Of a stretch of DNA of 45,105 nt, positions 25,979 to 34,820 are shown in pieces. Both the position numbers and the translations under genes were made by a program. The notes beneath the pieces are model-generated. The model did not search any database, was not told the DNA's origin, and worked only from the letters and a program-made list of their open reading frames with translations. The DNA comes from Anaerolineales bacterium (GTDB lineage Bacteria; Chloroflexota; Anaerolineae; Anaerolineales; UBA6663), in NCBI GenBank assembly GCA_016789175.1, contig JAEURK010000340.1, positions 1 to 45,105 of the forward strand, read 5' to 3'. The first letter of the stretch is position 1, and each line of letters opens with the position of its first letter.

Positions 25979-26539
25979 ATGAAACCCACCTTCAACAAGC
26001 TCACGCGCGTGGCGACGGCCGTGCTGGCGGTATACGGCGCTGTGACCCTGGCGGTCCAGGTCTTTTCGGTCCAGCCCGCGCTGGCGGGTTCGCTGCTGGC
26101 CGGCACAGCCACGCCCACGGCCGCTGCCGCCGCGACCAAGACACCGGTTCCGCCCACGCCCAGGCCCGCCAAGGACCTGGCGAACGGATTGTTCGTCAGC
26201 CTGACGACCGACGATCTCAACACCGCCGCGATGGCGATCGGATTCGCCACCAAGATCGTCACAGGCACCGACAAGCCCGTGACGATCTTCCTGAATGTGG
26301 ACGGCGTGCGGTTGGTGGATGTCAATATTCCGCAGAACACGCATAGCAGCGGCAAGACCATGCATCAGATGCTGCAGATGTTCATGGACGAGGGCGGCGT
26401 TGTGCTGGTCTGCCCGACCTGCATGGTCAACGTCGGTGGCATGGTCAAAACGGATGTGCTCCCCGGCGTGATCATCGGGACGCCTGAGTACACCTGGACG
26501 GCCATGTTTGCCGAAGGCGTCACAGTCCTGAGCTATTGA
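25979..26539 (+). CDS. Exported DsrE-like protein
   Basis: A 186-residue protein. AAGGAG lies 8 nt before the ATG. Residues 1-37 are a signal peptide or membrane anchor (VATAVLAVYGAVTLAVQVF), followed by a Pro/Thr/Ala linker to about residue 64. The rest is a DsrE/DsrF-like fold: LFVSLTTDDLNTAAMAIGFA, PVTIFLNVDGVRLVD, and a late VLVCPTCMVNVGG with a CPTC pair in the position where DsrE-family proteins have their sulfur-carrier Cys. Being exported is unusual for this family, which is normally cytosolic. Role unknown; sulfur or copper thiol chemistry is a guess from its neighbours. Middle gene of the operon. Confidence 0.85.
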   Translation: MKPTFNKLTRVATAVLAVYGAVTLAVQVFSVQPALAGSLLAGTATPTAAAAATKTPVPPTPRPAKDLANGLFVSLTTDDLNTAAMAIGFATKIVTGTDKPVTIFLNVDGVRLVDVNIPQNTHSSGKTMHQMLQMFMDEGGVVLVCPTCMVNVGGMVKTDVLPGVIIGTPEYTWTAMFAEGVTVLSY

Positions 26540-26615
26540 TCGTTTCCGGATACGTCGAACCGCGAGCCGGATGAGACCGCAAGGTCTATCCGGTTCGCTC
26601 ACAGAAGGCCATACG

Positions 26616-28100
26616 ATGATCCGTGTTGCCTCGAGGCTCTTCCTCTTGTTCTCCACCCTGCCCCTGCTCGTCGGGTGCGCCACGCAGGACGATCTCCCTT
26701 CCTTGGATGGTCGGCTTCGGGCGATCATCCAGTCCGCCGGCCTGACCGGCGATCCGGTGCGCGGACGGACGCTGCCGACCAGCGACGACCCCTTACCGCG
26801 TTTGGGGATGCAGTTGTTCTTCACCAAAGCCCTCAGCGGCAATGGTGATGCCGCCTGTGTGAGTTGCCATCATCCGTATCTGGGTGGCGGAGACGGCCTA
26901 CCGATGTCGATTGGGATCGACGCCGACCAGCCCGAACTGCTCGGCCCGGGTCGGACCCATCCCGAGGGGCCGTTGGTGCCGCGCAATGCCCCGACGACGT
27001 TCAATGCCGGCCTTTGGGACCAGGTCATGTTTCACGACGGCCGGATCGAAAGCCTCGGAAAGACCGCCGGGGCCAATGGCGCCGACGGCTACGGCATCCG
27101 AACCCCGGATCGCCCCTGGGGCTATCCGGATGTGCTGGCCGGGCCGAACCTGGTGGTTGCCCAGGCGCGCTTTCCGGTGACGTCTGAAGAGGAAATGCGC
27201 GGGTTCGATTTCGGCAATGGCCAGGGCAACGGGTCCGAGGTGCGGAACGCCTTGACCCGCGATTTGTTGGCCCAGATCGTCAGCGGTGCCGACCCTACAC
27301 GCAGCGCACGGGCGCTCAACACCTGGCTGAGCGAGTTCCAGCGCGCTTTCGCGAGCGACAGCGACGCTGCAACGCTCATCACGTTTGAGAACATTGCCTA
27401 CGCGATCGGGGAGTACGAACGCTCGCAGGTGTTGGTGGAGACGCCCTGGAAGGCCTACGTCGAGGGCGATGTCACGGCCCTCAGCGAGTCGGCCAAGCGC
27501 GGCGCGCTGCTGTTCTTTCAGCCGCCGGCCGACGGTGGGGCGGGGTGTGCCAGCTGTCACAGCGGCGATTTCTTCACGGACGAACAGTTCCACGTCCTTG
27601 CGATTCCGCAGATCGGTGTCGGCAAGGATAGCGGTTTGTCGGGCGATGATGATTGGGGGCGGGCCCTTGAAACGCACCGCGACGACGATCGCTACGCTTT
27701 CCGTACGCCCACGCTACTCAACGTCGCGGTCACCGGCCCGTACGGGCACGACGGCGCCTATGCCACACTCGAGGGGATCGTTCGGCACCACCTGAACCCG
27801 GAGGCCGCCGTAGCCGATTACGCATTCGACCAGCTCGACCCATCGATCCGTCTCACCAATGCCCGCGAGAATACACAGAACGCCCTGGCCCAATGGCGGC
27901 GGCTCCGCGATCTTGGCCGGCCCACCGTCGCGGTGCTCGACCTGAGCGACGCTCAGGTCGCCGACCTCCTGGCTTTTCTCGCGGCGCTCACCGATCCGTG
28001 CGTTCAGGATCGCGCGTGTTTGGCGGCCTGGGTCCCGGGTGACGATATTGTTGACCCGGACGGGATGCGTCTCCAGGCCACATTCTCGAACCCGCCCTAA
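26616..28100 (+). CDS. Di-heme cytochrome c peroxidase / MauG-family lipoprotein
   Basis: A 494-residue exported protein with lipobox LLVGC. Two c-type heme sites are present: CVSCH (81-85) and CASCH (311-315). Flanking family motifs are LGMQLFFTKALSGNGDAACV, RNAPTTFNAGLWDQVMFHDG with the following RIESL, and FRTPTLLNVAVTGPYGHDGA. This is the bacterial di-heme peroxidase / MauG architecture, reducing hydrogen peroxide or oxidising a protein partner outside the membrane. ATG 26616 was chosen for its signal peptide (AGAAGG 7-8 nt upstream). Last gene of the operon with the copper chaperone and DsrE-like protein, 76 bp after the latter. The 153 bp following it hold nothing recognisable. Confidence 0.93.
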   Translation: MIRVASRLFLLFSTLPLLVGCATQDDLPSLDGRLRAIIQSAGLTGDPVRGRTLPTSDDPLPRLGMQLFFTKALSGNGDAACVSCHHPYLGGGDGLPMSIGIDADQPELLGPGRTHPEGPLVPRNAPTTFNAGLWDQVMFHDGRIESLGKTAGANGADGYGIRTPDRPWGYPDVLAGPNLVVAQARFPVTSEEEMRGFDFGNGQGNGSEVRNALTRDLLAQIVSGADPTRSARALNTWLSEFQRAFASDSDAATLITFENIAYAIGEYERSQVLVETPWKAYVEGDVTALSESAKRGALLFFQPPADGGAGCASCHSGDFFTDEQFHVLAIPQIGVGKDSGLSGDDDWGRALETHRDDDRYAFRTPTLLNVAVTGPYGHDGAYATLEGIVRHHLNPEAAVADYAFDQLDPSIRLTNARENTQNALAQWRRLRDLGRPTVAVLDLSDAQVADLLAFLAALTDPCVQDRACLAAWVPGDDIVDPDGMRLQATFSNPP

Positions 28101-28253
28101 CCGCTGTTGGCGGCCACCCATCGCCGGGGCGCGGTCGTGGCGGCCAGGTCCTCCGGCCGTAGCCGAGGGTTTCGGCCATGCGAGCCTGAGCATCGTGCCG
28201 CCCACCGCCTCTTCATGCGGTCATCGGCCATGGTGTCGAGCATGGGATCAACG

Positions 28254-29105
28254 TCACCGCCGGACGACGGGCAGACAGAGGTCGGTGTGATGGAGCGGCT
28301 GGGTCAGGTTGAGGTGGGTGGCGTGGTAGATCTCGACGGCCGGAAGCCCGACCAGCCGATGGCGGGGCAACGCCAGCACTCGGGGGAGGACGACCGCATA
28401 CGCCTGTGGCAAGGTCGTCAGTGGGCCGCTGTGCCGGGTGACGGCGAAATCGCCACCGGCGAGCACCTGATGACCAATCCGACCTTCAGGCGCGACCGGT
28501 CCCGGGACGACCAGCGCGGCGTCGAAGCGCAGCCGGTCGGCCGTCGTCGTCGCGGGCGCGTCGTGGCCGATTCCCAGCCATGTCCAGGGTCCCGGCACAC
28601 TCCGGCGGAGCGCCCACTGGGCCAGTTCGTCGAAGAGCTCCTGCGGCACCGACTCGTACGGCCCGGTGTGGCGGATGAAAGCCAGATGGAGCTCGCGAAA
28701 GCGCACAACCCGGGTGGTCGACAACTCAAAGTCGGTCGGTGGCACACGGGCCGGGTCCGGCGGCGGTGGCGCGAAGCGTTGGGCCCGAACGCGATACTCC
28801 TGGGGCGGCAGGCCGAAGCGGCGCCCGAACGCGCGCGTGAACGTCTCGTGGTTGCGGTAGCCGCAGTCGAGGGCGATGTCGAGCAGCGTCCCGTCCTGGA
28901 TCACGAGCCGGAACGCGCCCTGTTCGAGGCGCAGCCGTTCGGTGTAGCGTTTGAGCGTCTCACCCACCAGCGATTTGAACGCGCGATGCAGATGCGCAGG
29001 CGATAGGCGGGCCCGGCGGCTGAGCGCGGCCAGGCTCAGATCACCATCCAGGTTGGTCTGGATGTAGACCAGCAGCGGCAGGATCGTCTCCCAGCCCGTG
29101 GTCAT
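28254..29105 (-). CDS. AraC-family regulator with GyrI-like effector-binding domain
   Basis: A 283-residue cytosolic regulator. Residues 1-110 are a double AraC HTH (LSLAALSRRARLSPAHLHRA, LLDIALDCGYRNHETFTRAF, FGLPPQEYR). Residues about 125-283 are a GyrI/Rob-like ligand-binding domain (VVRFRELHLAFIRHTGPYES). Proteins of this layout sense small drugs or hydrophobic ligands. The ATG overlaps the stop of the upstream membrane-protein gene as ATGA (29102-29105), so the two are translationally coupled. It probably controls its own operon. Confidence 0.92.
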   Translation of the reverse strand: MTTGWETILPLLVYIQTNLDGDLSLAALSRRARLSPAHLHRAFKSLVGETLKRYTERLRLEQGAFRLVIQDGTLLDIALDCGYRNHETFTRAFGRRFGLPPQEYRVRAQRFAPPPPDPARVPPTDFELSTTRVVRFRELHLAFIRHTGPYESVPQELFDELAQWALRRSVPGPWTWLGIGHDAPATTTADRLRFDAALVVPGPVAPEGRIGHQVLAGGDFAVTRHSGPLTTLPQAYAVVLPRVLALPRHRLVGLPAVEIYHATHLNLTQPLHHTDLCLPVVRR

Positions 29106-29512
29106 CGTGGTTGAGGGTCTTGCTCCAAGGGCACCGGGGCGCCGCCGAACCAGACGGCGATCAGCTTCGAGCTGTAGCTCAGCGCCACGATCCACAATGG
29201 CAGGAAGGCGGTGCCCGCGGTCAGCAACAGGACCGATGCGTCGAAGACAAGCACGATCACACACAGGCTGAGTGCGGTCGGCCGGTTGCGGGCGATCCAG
29301 CGCGCGACGGCGTAGAAGAGCGGGATCCCGACCAGGATCGAGACCCACGGGCCGGAGTCGAGCGCGTGCTGTTCATACACGGCCAGAGGTTGGTTCGGGT
29401 TGATCAGATAGCTATAGATCGCCACCCACACAAAGGCGGAAGCGATCAACAACACTTCGGCGACGATCGCCCCGCCGATGGCGCGTACCCAGTGGATGTG
29501 TCGAAGGCTCAT
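29102..29512 (-). CDS. Small four-helix membrane protein
   Basis: A 136-residue protein with four predicted transmembrane segments: residues about 10-36 (AIGGAIVAEVLLIASAFVWV), 54-70, 78-98 (LSLCVIVLVFDASVLLLTAG) and 103-120. No family recognised with confidence. It overlaps the AraC/GyrI-like gene by 4 bases and is first in that operon, so it may be the effector pump or sensor target of the regulator. Confidence 0.8.
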   Translation of the reverse strand: MSLRHIHWVRAIGGAIVAEVLLIASAFVWVAIYSYLINPNQPLAVYEQHALDSGPWVSILVGIPLFYAVARWIARNRPTALSLCVIVLVFDASVLLLTAGTAFLPLWIVALSYSSKLIAVWFGGAPVPLEQDPQPR

Positions 29513-29645
29513 GGCGCCAGTATAGATATCCGCGGGGGCCGTGTCTTGACGTTTCTTGCTCGCTCAGCCGGCGGAATTTGGGCGGCGCACGATGGGCGCG
29601 GGGGCGATGGTGATCGCCCTTGAAGTGGGCTAAAATCGGTCCACT

Positions 29646-30020
29646 ATGGGCGGTCTGAGCCGTATCTTGGAGCGGGAGCTGCGCATCTGGATCGCCGGCC
29701 ACTTTGTTGTGCATGTGATCCTGGCTGCATTCGCCCCCTGTCCTTACCGCATCGATCTTGCCGACTGGAGTGCGCGCTCCGGGTTCGCATTGATCGGCCA
29801 TGACCATAGCGACCACGCGACCACATCCGATCAGCCACAGGATGTTGGCCATTGTTCATTCGATCTGCTGCGCGCCATGTACGGCCTGTTTGAGGCGGCG
29901 CCGATCGGACCTCAGCGGGCGTCCTTGAGCGCGGCCCTCTTCGTGCGCGTGAACGTCGAACCCGTCCTGGGTCGGCTCTTCCTACCGATACAGATCGATC
30001 GCCCTCCACGCATCGCGTAA
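29646..30020 (+). CDS. Hypothetical protein, doubtful
   Basis: A 124-residue frame with one hydrophobic segment near the N-terminus (IWIAGHFVVHVILAAF). TAAAAT at 29631-29636 lies 9 nt before the ATG and could be a -10 box for a near-leaderless mRNA, and no ribosome site is seen. The C-terminal half is not protein-family-like, and frames on the opposite strand are equally open. The surrounding interval 29513-30167 contains no other gene that I can recognise. Kept only as a low-confidence candidate. Confidence 0.25.
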   Translation: MGGLSRILERELRIWIAGHFVVHVILAAFAPCPYRIDLADWSARSGFALIGHDHSDHATTSDQPQDVGHCSFDLLRAMYGLFEAAPIGPQRASLSAALFVRVNVEPVLGRLFLPIQIDRPPRIA

Positions 30021-30048
30021 CCGTTCCCTTTTATTCATCATCGACCGA

Positions 30049-30074
30049 CCGGCCCGTTCGAAAGCACGGGCCGG
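30049..30074. terminator. 9-bp GC hairpin upstream of ABC importer
   Basis: ccggcccgt (30049-30057) and acgggccgg (30066-30074) pair around an 8-nt loop (tcgaaagc). It could end the doubtful upstream gene or form part of the importer leader; no U-tract follows. Confidence 0.45.
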
Positions 30075-30167
30075 CCCGGCGCATCCAGATCCGCCTGCGC
30101 CCGCCGCAGACGGTCCCTGGCTCTTGCGCACACCCCCACGTTGGACGAACCAGCGGAGATCATTTGC

Positions 30168-31895
30168 ATGTCGACGCAACCATTGTGCATATCCCGTAAG
30201 CAGGTCCTCAACCTGCTACTGACGTCTGCCTTGTTAGCCGCTTGTTCGGCGCCTGGCCAGCCGACAGAACCCGCGGAGCCGGCCGCCACTCAAGCGCCGG
30301 CGACCGCCGCCGTCGCGACTGAGGCTCCACCCCCACTTGCGACCGCGACCAGCGTGCCGCCCACAGCCACGGCCGAGCCTATCAGCCTGCGTGTCGCCAC
30401 CATCACCGACGAGACGACCCTGCAGCCGTACACGTACGTAAGCGGCTACCCGGGCTGGAACATGCTCAGCCTGGTCTATGACACGCTCTTCATCCTCGAT
30501 ACCAACAGTCAACCCAAACCCTGGGTCGCGACGGGCGATCAGGTCAGCGCCGATGGGCTCGTACACACCTTGACGCTGCGCGACGATGTGCGCTGGCATG
30601 ACGGCCAGCCGCTCACCAGCGCCGATGTGAAGTTTGCGTACGAGTTCTATCAGGCCAACAACCATGGCCGCTGGACGCTGCCAGTGCGCGATATCGTCTC
30701 GATCGAGGCGCCGGATGACACGACCGTGATTATCACGCTCCCGGCCCCGGACCCGAGCTTCCCGACCCGGCTGCTGGCCGATGTGCCGATCATCCCGCGC
30801 CACGTCTGGGAGGGTGTAACCGACCCAAAGACGTTTGAGAACGCTCTCGGCTCCGGGCCGTTCCTTCTGGCCGAGTATGAGCCCGAGCAGTTCTATCGCT
30901 TCACGGCCAACCCCGACTACTTCGCCGGAAAGCCCGGGGTGGCCGAATTGTTGATGCCGATCATCAAGGATCCGACGACGGTGTTCGCGGCGCTCAAGTC
31001 CGGCGAGATCCATGCCACGACGCGCGAACTGGCCCCGGAGTTGGTTGCCGAGTTCAAGGCCGATCCAACCAGGCGGGTGTTGAGCGGCCCGGGTTACGCC
31101 ACCACGCTGCTGCAATTCAACAACGAACGCGCGCCGTGGGACCAGGCCGAGGTGCGCCAGGCCGTGGCCCTGGCCATCGACACGCGGATGCTGGTCGATA
31201 CGGTCTTGTTGGGGCTGGGCACGCCGGGCAATCCGGGATGGTTGCATCCGGCACAACCTTTCCACGATCCGGCCATCGCTGCAACCTACGATGTCGAGCG
31301 CGCCAAGACGCTGCTCGACGAGCTCGGATACACCGACACGGACGGCGACGGCGTGCGCGAGGCTGCGGGCCAGCCCATGGCGCCCGTGTTGCTCGTCCAG
31401 GCCAACAACCCGGGGCGGATCCGGGCGGCCGAGCTGATTGCCGCAGCCATGCAGGAGATCGGCATCGCGGTGACGGTGAGCGCCGAAGAGGGCACCAGCC
31501 TGACCGCCAAGGTCTGGCCCGACTTCGACGTCGCGAAGGGGCGCGACTTCGATTGGACCATGTTTGGCTGGTCGGCCCCGGTCCAAATCGACCCGCTCCG
31601 GATGGCGACCCTGGTGGACTCCGATGTGCGCTACGGCACGGTCAACATCGGCGGCTATCGTAGTGCCGAGGCCGATGCGCTCACCGCCCAGTTGCGGGTG
31701 ACCACTGACCCTGAGGCTCAAATCGAGCTGGTCCGCAAGCTCGAGGCGACGATCGCGCGCGACCTGCCGTTCGTGATGCTCTGGTACGCGGATTTGAACT
31801 ACGCTTTCGACCCGGCCGTCTATGATGGCTGGGTCTTCCAGATGGGGCAGGGCGTCTTCAACAAGCTGTCATTCCTGCCCGGCGTCACGCCGTAA
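30168..31895 (+). CDS. ABC transporter substrate-binding lipoprotein, family 5 (oligopeptide/nickel type)
   Basis: A 575-residue lipoprotein: signal with lipobox LAAC, Pro/Thr/Ala linker (about 25-75), then an SBP_bac_5 fold. Family marks are YDTLFILDTNSQPKPWVATG, LTLRDDVRWHDGQPLTSADV followed by KFAYEF, and PFLLAEYEPEQFYRFTANPD followed by YFAGKP. Members bind peptides, but also sugars, nickel or opines; the ligand cannot be read from sequence. GGAG lies 10 nt before ATG 30168. It is followed by two permease genes; a strong hairpin lies in the 184-bp gap after it, which usually protects the abundant binding-protein message. Confidence 0.94.
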   Translation: MSTQPLCISRKQVLNLLLTSALLAACSAPGQPTEPAEPAATQAPATAAVATEAPPPLATATSVPPTATAEPISLRVATITDETTLQPYTYVSGYPGWNMLSLVYDTLFILDTNSQPKPWVATGDQVSADGLVHTLTLRDDVRWHDGQPLTSADVKFAYEFYQANNHGRWTLPVRDIVSIEAPDDTTVIITLPAPDPSFPTRLLADVPIIPRHVWEGVTDPKTFENALGSGPFLLAEYEPEQFYRFTANPDYFAGKPGVAELLMPIIKDPTTVFAALKSGEIHATTRELAPELVAEFKADPTRRVLSGPGYATTLLQFNNERAPWDQAEVRQAVALAIDTRMLVDTVLLGLGTPGNPGWLHPAQPFHDPAIAATYDVERAKTLLDELGYTDTDGDGVREAAGQPMAPVLLVQANNPGRIRAAELIAAAMQEIGIAVTVSAEEGTSLTAKVWPDFDVAKGRDFDWTMFGWSAPVQIDPLRMATLVDSDVRYGTVNIGGYRSAEADALTAQLRVTTDPEAQIELVRKLEATIARDLPFVMLWYADLNYAFDPAVYDGWVFQMGQGVFNKLSFLPGVTP

Positions 31896-31908
31896 GCCCG
31901 GTGGGGCA

Positions 31909-31950
31909 CCTGGCGTGGGTGTGAGCGTTTTGACCCGCGCCCACGCCAGG
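31909..31950 (+). terminator. 11-bp hairpin between binding-protein and permease genes
   Basis: cctggcgtggg (31909-31919) and cccacgccagg (31940-31950), perfect, with a 20-nt loop. No U-tract. Probable mRNA stabiliser or partial terminator setting binding-protein excess over permeases. Confidence 0.65.
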
Positions 31951-32079
31951 CCATCGGATGAGTCAAGGGGCAGGGCGGTATGCCGCACGGCCGAAGCGAC
32001 ACGCCGGCCGTGCGGTCCATACTGCGCACGCTACTGGGCACGCTACTGCGCACGACCACATGATCGAGGAAGAACGACG

Positions 32080-33075
32080 ATGTTCCGTTTGATCCTGGCA
32101 CGCCTGGGTCAGCACTTGTTTGTGCTGTGGGCGGCCGTCACACTCAATTTCGCTTTGCCACGGCTTATGCCCGGCAACCCCCTGGCACTGCTGGCGGGCG
32201 AAGACGTGGCTTCGCTGACGACGATCCAGCGTGAGGCCTTGATGGCGACCGTCGGGCTCGATCGTCCCTGGCCGGAACAGTATGGGCGGTATCTGGAGCG
32301 CCTGCTTGTCGGCGATTTCGGGTACTCGTACCAACGCAACAAACCGGTGATCGAGATCCTATTGAGCCGTCTTCCGTGGACTCTGCTCCTGGCCGGCACG
32401 GGCCAGATCCTGGCGACGCTGGTGGGCCTCGGGTTGGGTGCCCTGGCCGCGCAACAGGCCGGGCGGGCGGGCGACATGACCCTCCTGGGTCTGGCTGTAT
32501 TCTTCGAGTCGCTGCCGGCCTTCTGGGTCGGGATGCTGTTGATCGCGGTCCTGGCCGTGCAGGTGCCGCTCTTCCCGACGTTCGGCGCGGTGTCGCCGTG
32601 GGAGCGTGAGGTCGGCCTCGCGCTGGCGCTGGACGTGGCCCACCATCTGGCGCTGCCGCTGCTCACGCTCGTCATGGTGAGTTTTTCGGGGACCTTCCTG
32701 GTGGCCCGATCGGCGCTGCTCACGGTACTGGGCGAGCCGTTCGTCGTCGCCGCGCATGCCAAGGGGCTTTCGAAGCGGCAGGTGCTGTTCCGACATGTGT
32801 TCCGTAACGCGCTCTTGCCGGTCGTGACGGTCTTCGCGCTCAACCTGGCGCATGCCTTTGGCGGCGCAACCGTGATTGAAACGGTCTTCTCTTATCCGGG
32901 TATCGGGCGCCTGATCTACGAAGCGGTTCTGAACCGCGACTACCCGGTTCTGCAGGGGGCATTCTTTATGATCACGGTCATCATCATCGTTGCGAATATC
33001 GCGGTCGACGCGCTCTACCCGTGGCTCGATCCGCGCGTCCGCCAGGCGGCGATGCAGGCTGAAGGTGCCGCATGA
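32080..33075 (+). CDS. ABC transporter permease, DppB/OppB type
   Basis: A 331-residue inner-membrane permease with six predicted helices. N-terminus MFRLILARLGQHLFVLWAAV is the standard first helix, followed by PRLMPGNPLALLAGEDV. The cytoplasmic EAA-type loop is present in VVAAHAKGLSKRQVLFRHVF with RNALLPVVT following. GAGGAAG lies 7-8 nt upstream of ATG 32080. It overlaps the next permease gene by 4 bases (ATGA at 33072-33075). Forms the channel with that protein. Confidence 0.95.
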   Translation: MFRLILARLGQHLFVLWAAVTLNFALPRLMPGNPLALLAGEDVASLTTIQREALMATVGLDRPWPEQYGRYLERLLVGDFGYSYQRNKPVIEILLSRLPWTLLLAGTGQILATLVGLGLGALAAQQAGRAGDMTLLGLAVFFESLPAFWVGMLLIAVLAVQVPLFPTFGAVSPWEREVGLALALDVAHHLALPLLTLVMVSFSGTFLVARSALLTVLGEPFVVAAHAKGLSKRQVLFRHVFRNALLPVVTVFALNLAHAFGGATVIETVFSYPGIGRLIYEAVLNRDYPVLQGAFFMITVIIIVANIAVDALYPWLDPRVRQAAMQAEGAA

Positions 33076-33887
33076 GGCCGGGCCGTCTCACGACGCCCAA
33101 TGTGGCCGGTCTTGTGCTGTTGGCCGCATTGGCCTTGTTGGCCCTCGCCGCCGAATGGGTGGCGCCGTACGACCCGGCCGAGCGCACCGGAGCGCCGTTT
33201 GAGAAGCCCGGGCCGGCTCACTGGCTTGGGACCAATGACATCGGTCAGGACATCCTGAGTGAGGTGATCTTCGGCGCGCGCATCTCGTTGCAGATTGGTG
33301 TGCTGGCCGCAGCGCTGTCGGTCGCACTCGGGACGACGGTCGGTCTGCTGGCCGGATTTTTCCGGGGCGCGCTGGGGGTGGTCCTGATGCGCCTGGTCGA
33401 TATGGTGCTGGTGATCCCCTTCGCGCCGTTGATGATCCTGCTGGCCGCCTATCTCGGCCAGAGCGTTTGGAACCTGATCGTTGTGATCGGTCTGGTCACC
33501 TGGGCCCGCCCGGCGCGCGTGATTCGGGCGCAGGTGTTGACTCTGACCGGTCAGGAATTCGTGCTGGCAGCCCGCGCGCTGGGTGCTGGGCCCCTGCGGA
33601 TCATCGCGACGCACATCTTCCCTGGGATCGCGTCATTGGCAATGGCGCAGTTCGTCCTGGCGGCGAGCAGCGCCATTCTGGTTGAGGCCGGCCTGAGCTT
33701 TCTGGGCCTCGGCGATCCGACCCAGAAGAGCTGGGGCACGATCCTGTTCTATGCCCAGGCGCGCAATGCCTTTCTGAGCGGCGCCTGGGTGTGGTGGGTC
33801 CTGCCGCCAGGCCTGATGATCACGGCCTCGGTGCTGGCTTTTGCCCTGGTCGGCCACTCGCCGCACCCATCGGCCGCCCGCACGTAA
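33072..33887 (+). CDS. ABC transporter permease, DppC/OppC type
   Basis: A 271-residue permease, partner of the preceding one. HWLGTNDIGQDILSEVIFGA is the DppC-type signature, and the EAA loop is in FVLAARALGAGPLRIIATHI followed by FPG. About six helices, with LSFLGLGDPTQKSWGTIL near the end. Its start overlaps the upstream stop. Its own stop codon sits inside a hairpin. No ATPase gene (Walker A plus LSGGQ) follows: the next gene is on the opposite strand, so the importer must borrow ATPases encoded elsewhere. Confidence 0.95.
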   Translation: MRPGRLTTPNVAGLVLLAALALLALAAEWVAPYDPAERTGAPFEKPGPAHWLGTNDIGQDILSEVIFGARISLQIGVLAAALSVALGTTVGLLAGFFRGALGVVLMRLVDMVLVIPFAPLMILLAAYLGQSVWNLIVVIGLVTWARPARVIRAQVLTLTGQEFVLAARALGAGPLRIIATHIFPGIASLAMAQFVLAASSAILVEAGLSFLGLGDPTQKSWGTILFYAQARNAFLSGAWVWWVLPPGLMITASVLAFALVGHSPHPSAART

Positions 33888-33897
33888 ACGTGCGGGC
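33876..33897 (+). terminator. Hairpin spanning the permease stop codon
   Basis: gcccgcacgt (33876-33885) and acgtgcgggc (33888-33897), a 10-bp perfect dyad with the TAA stop in the loop region. It separates the importer operon from the convergent minus-strand operon; no U-tract. Confidence 0.55.
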
Positions 33898-33953
33898 CGG
33901 TCACCTTGAGCGCGCAGGCGATGTGAGCAGAGCAACCCCCGGAACCTGGTGGC

Positions 33954-34787
33954 TCACTTCTTCAAGAACAGCCACCACTGCGGAGCGAAACCCTCCACGC
34001 TGGCTTCGCGGTACACGGGGATGTCCTTCGTCCACGTACGAACGATCGGGATCAGGTTCTCCCACAGAGCCGGCGGATAACCCCAGTCCAGATCCAGCTG
34101 AAACATATAGTGGTTCATCACGATCAGCCCGCCGGGTTTCAACACCTTAAGCAGTTGCTCGAGAAGCGCCAGGAACGCCGGCTTGAGGTTCTGCTCGAAG
34201 GTGTTCCGGTCGATCTCGCGCCGTACGAGCTCGATCATCCTCGGCAGCGTCGCCATCCAGTCGGCGTGGGTCGTGTCGACGCCTGCCTGGTCGCACAGGA
34301 TCGCCTGAAGTACGTCGTTGACGCCATGCTGAAAGGCCACGACGTCCACGCTCTCCGGAGCCAGGTGCCGACCGACGGCGACGGCATCGCCTTCGATCAC
34401 GGCGACGTCAACCGGGATAGCTCTGGTCTTGGTCCGCAGGCTTGCCGTCAGTTTCTGATTGGTGTTGGCGGCGAGATACCGGCTGTGCGGGAAGTCGCGG
34501 GCCATCATCTGCGGGATCATGTCCGCGTCGCCTGACGCCACCTCCAGGAGCACCAGGCCCTGTTGCGGGTGAACGGCCCTCAGCGCTTCGGCCCAGCGCG
34601 CGCGGAAATACACTTCATTGATGATCGTGAAATGCGCGATCGGGCGCTCCAGCAGGGCACGCACCTGCCTCGATCGCTCTGACCCGGAGATCGCCGTGTA
34701 CTCCTCAAACTCACGCGGGCTGAGATACCGCGCAGCGTGCTCGTCCAGGTGGGTTGAACATTTTTCGAGGTTGTCGAGCGGGATCAT
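33954..34787 (-). CDS. SAM-dependent methyltransferase-like protein
   Basis: A 277-residue cytosolic protein. The central region has a Rossmann-like methyltransferase motif I, LVLLEVASGDADMIPQMM (about 77-94), and a later post-core block LLKVLKPGGLIVMNHYMFQL typical of class I methyltransferases; VDVVAFQHGVNDVL occupies the motif IV position. The motif I glycines are fewer than usual (EVASGDAD rather than DxGxGxG), so SAM binding is likely but not certain. Last gene of a five-gene operon, 33 bp after the oxidoreductase. Substrate unknown. Confidence 0.75.
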   Translation of the reverse strand: MIPLDNLEKCSTHLDEHAARYLSPREFEEYTAISGSERSRQVRALLERPIAHFTIINEVYFRARWAEALRAVHPQQGLVLLEVASGDADMIPQMMARDFPHSRYLAANTNQKLTASLRTKTRAIPVDVAVIEGDAVAVGRHLAPESVDVVAFQHGVNDVLQAILCDQAGVDTTHADWMATLPRMIELVRREIDRNTFEQNLKPAFLALLEQLLKVLKPGGLIVMNHYMFQLDLDWGYPPALWENLIPIVRTWTKDIPVYREASVEGFAPQWWLFLKK

Positions 34788-34820
34788 ACAGCCGTCCTGT
34801 GCCGGAGACGGGCGCCCGCT

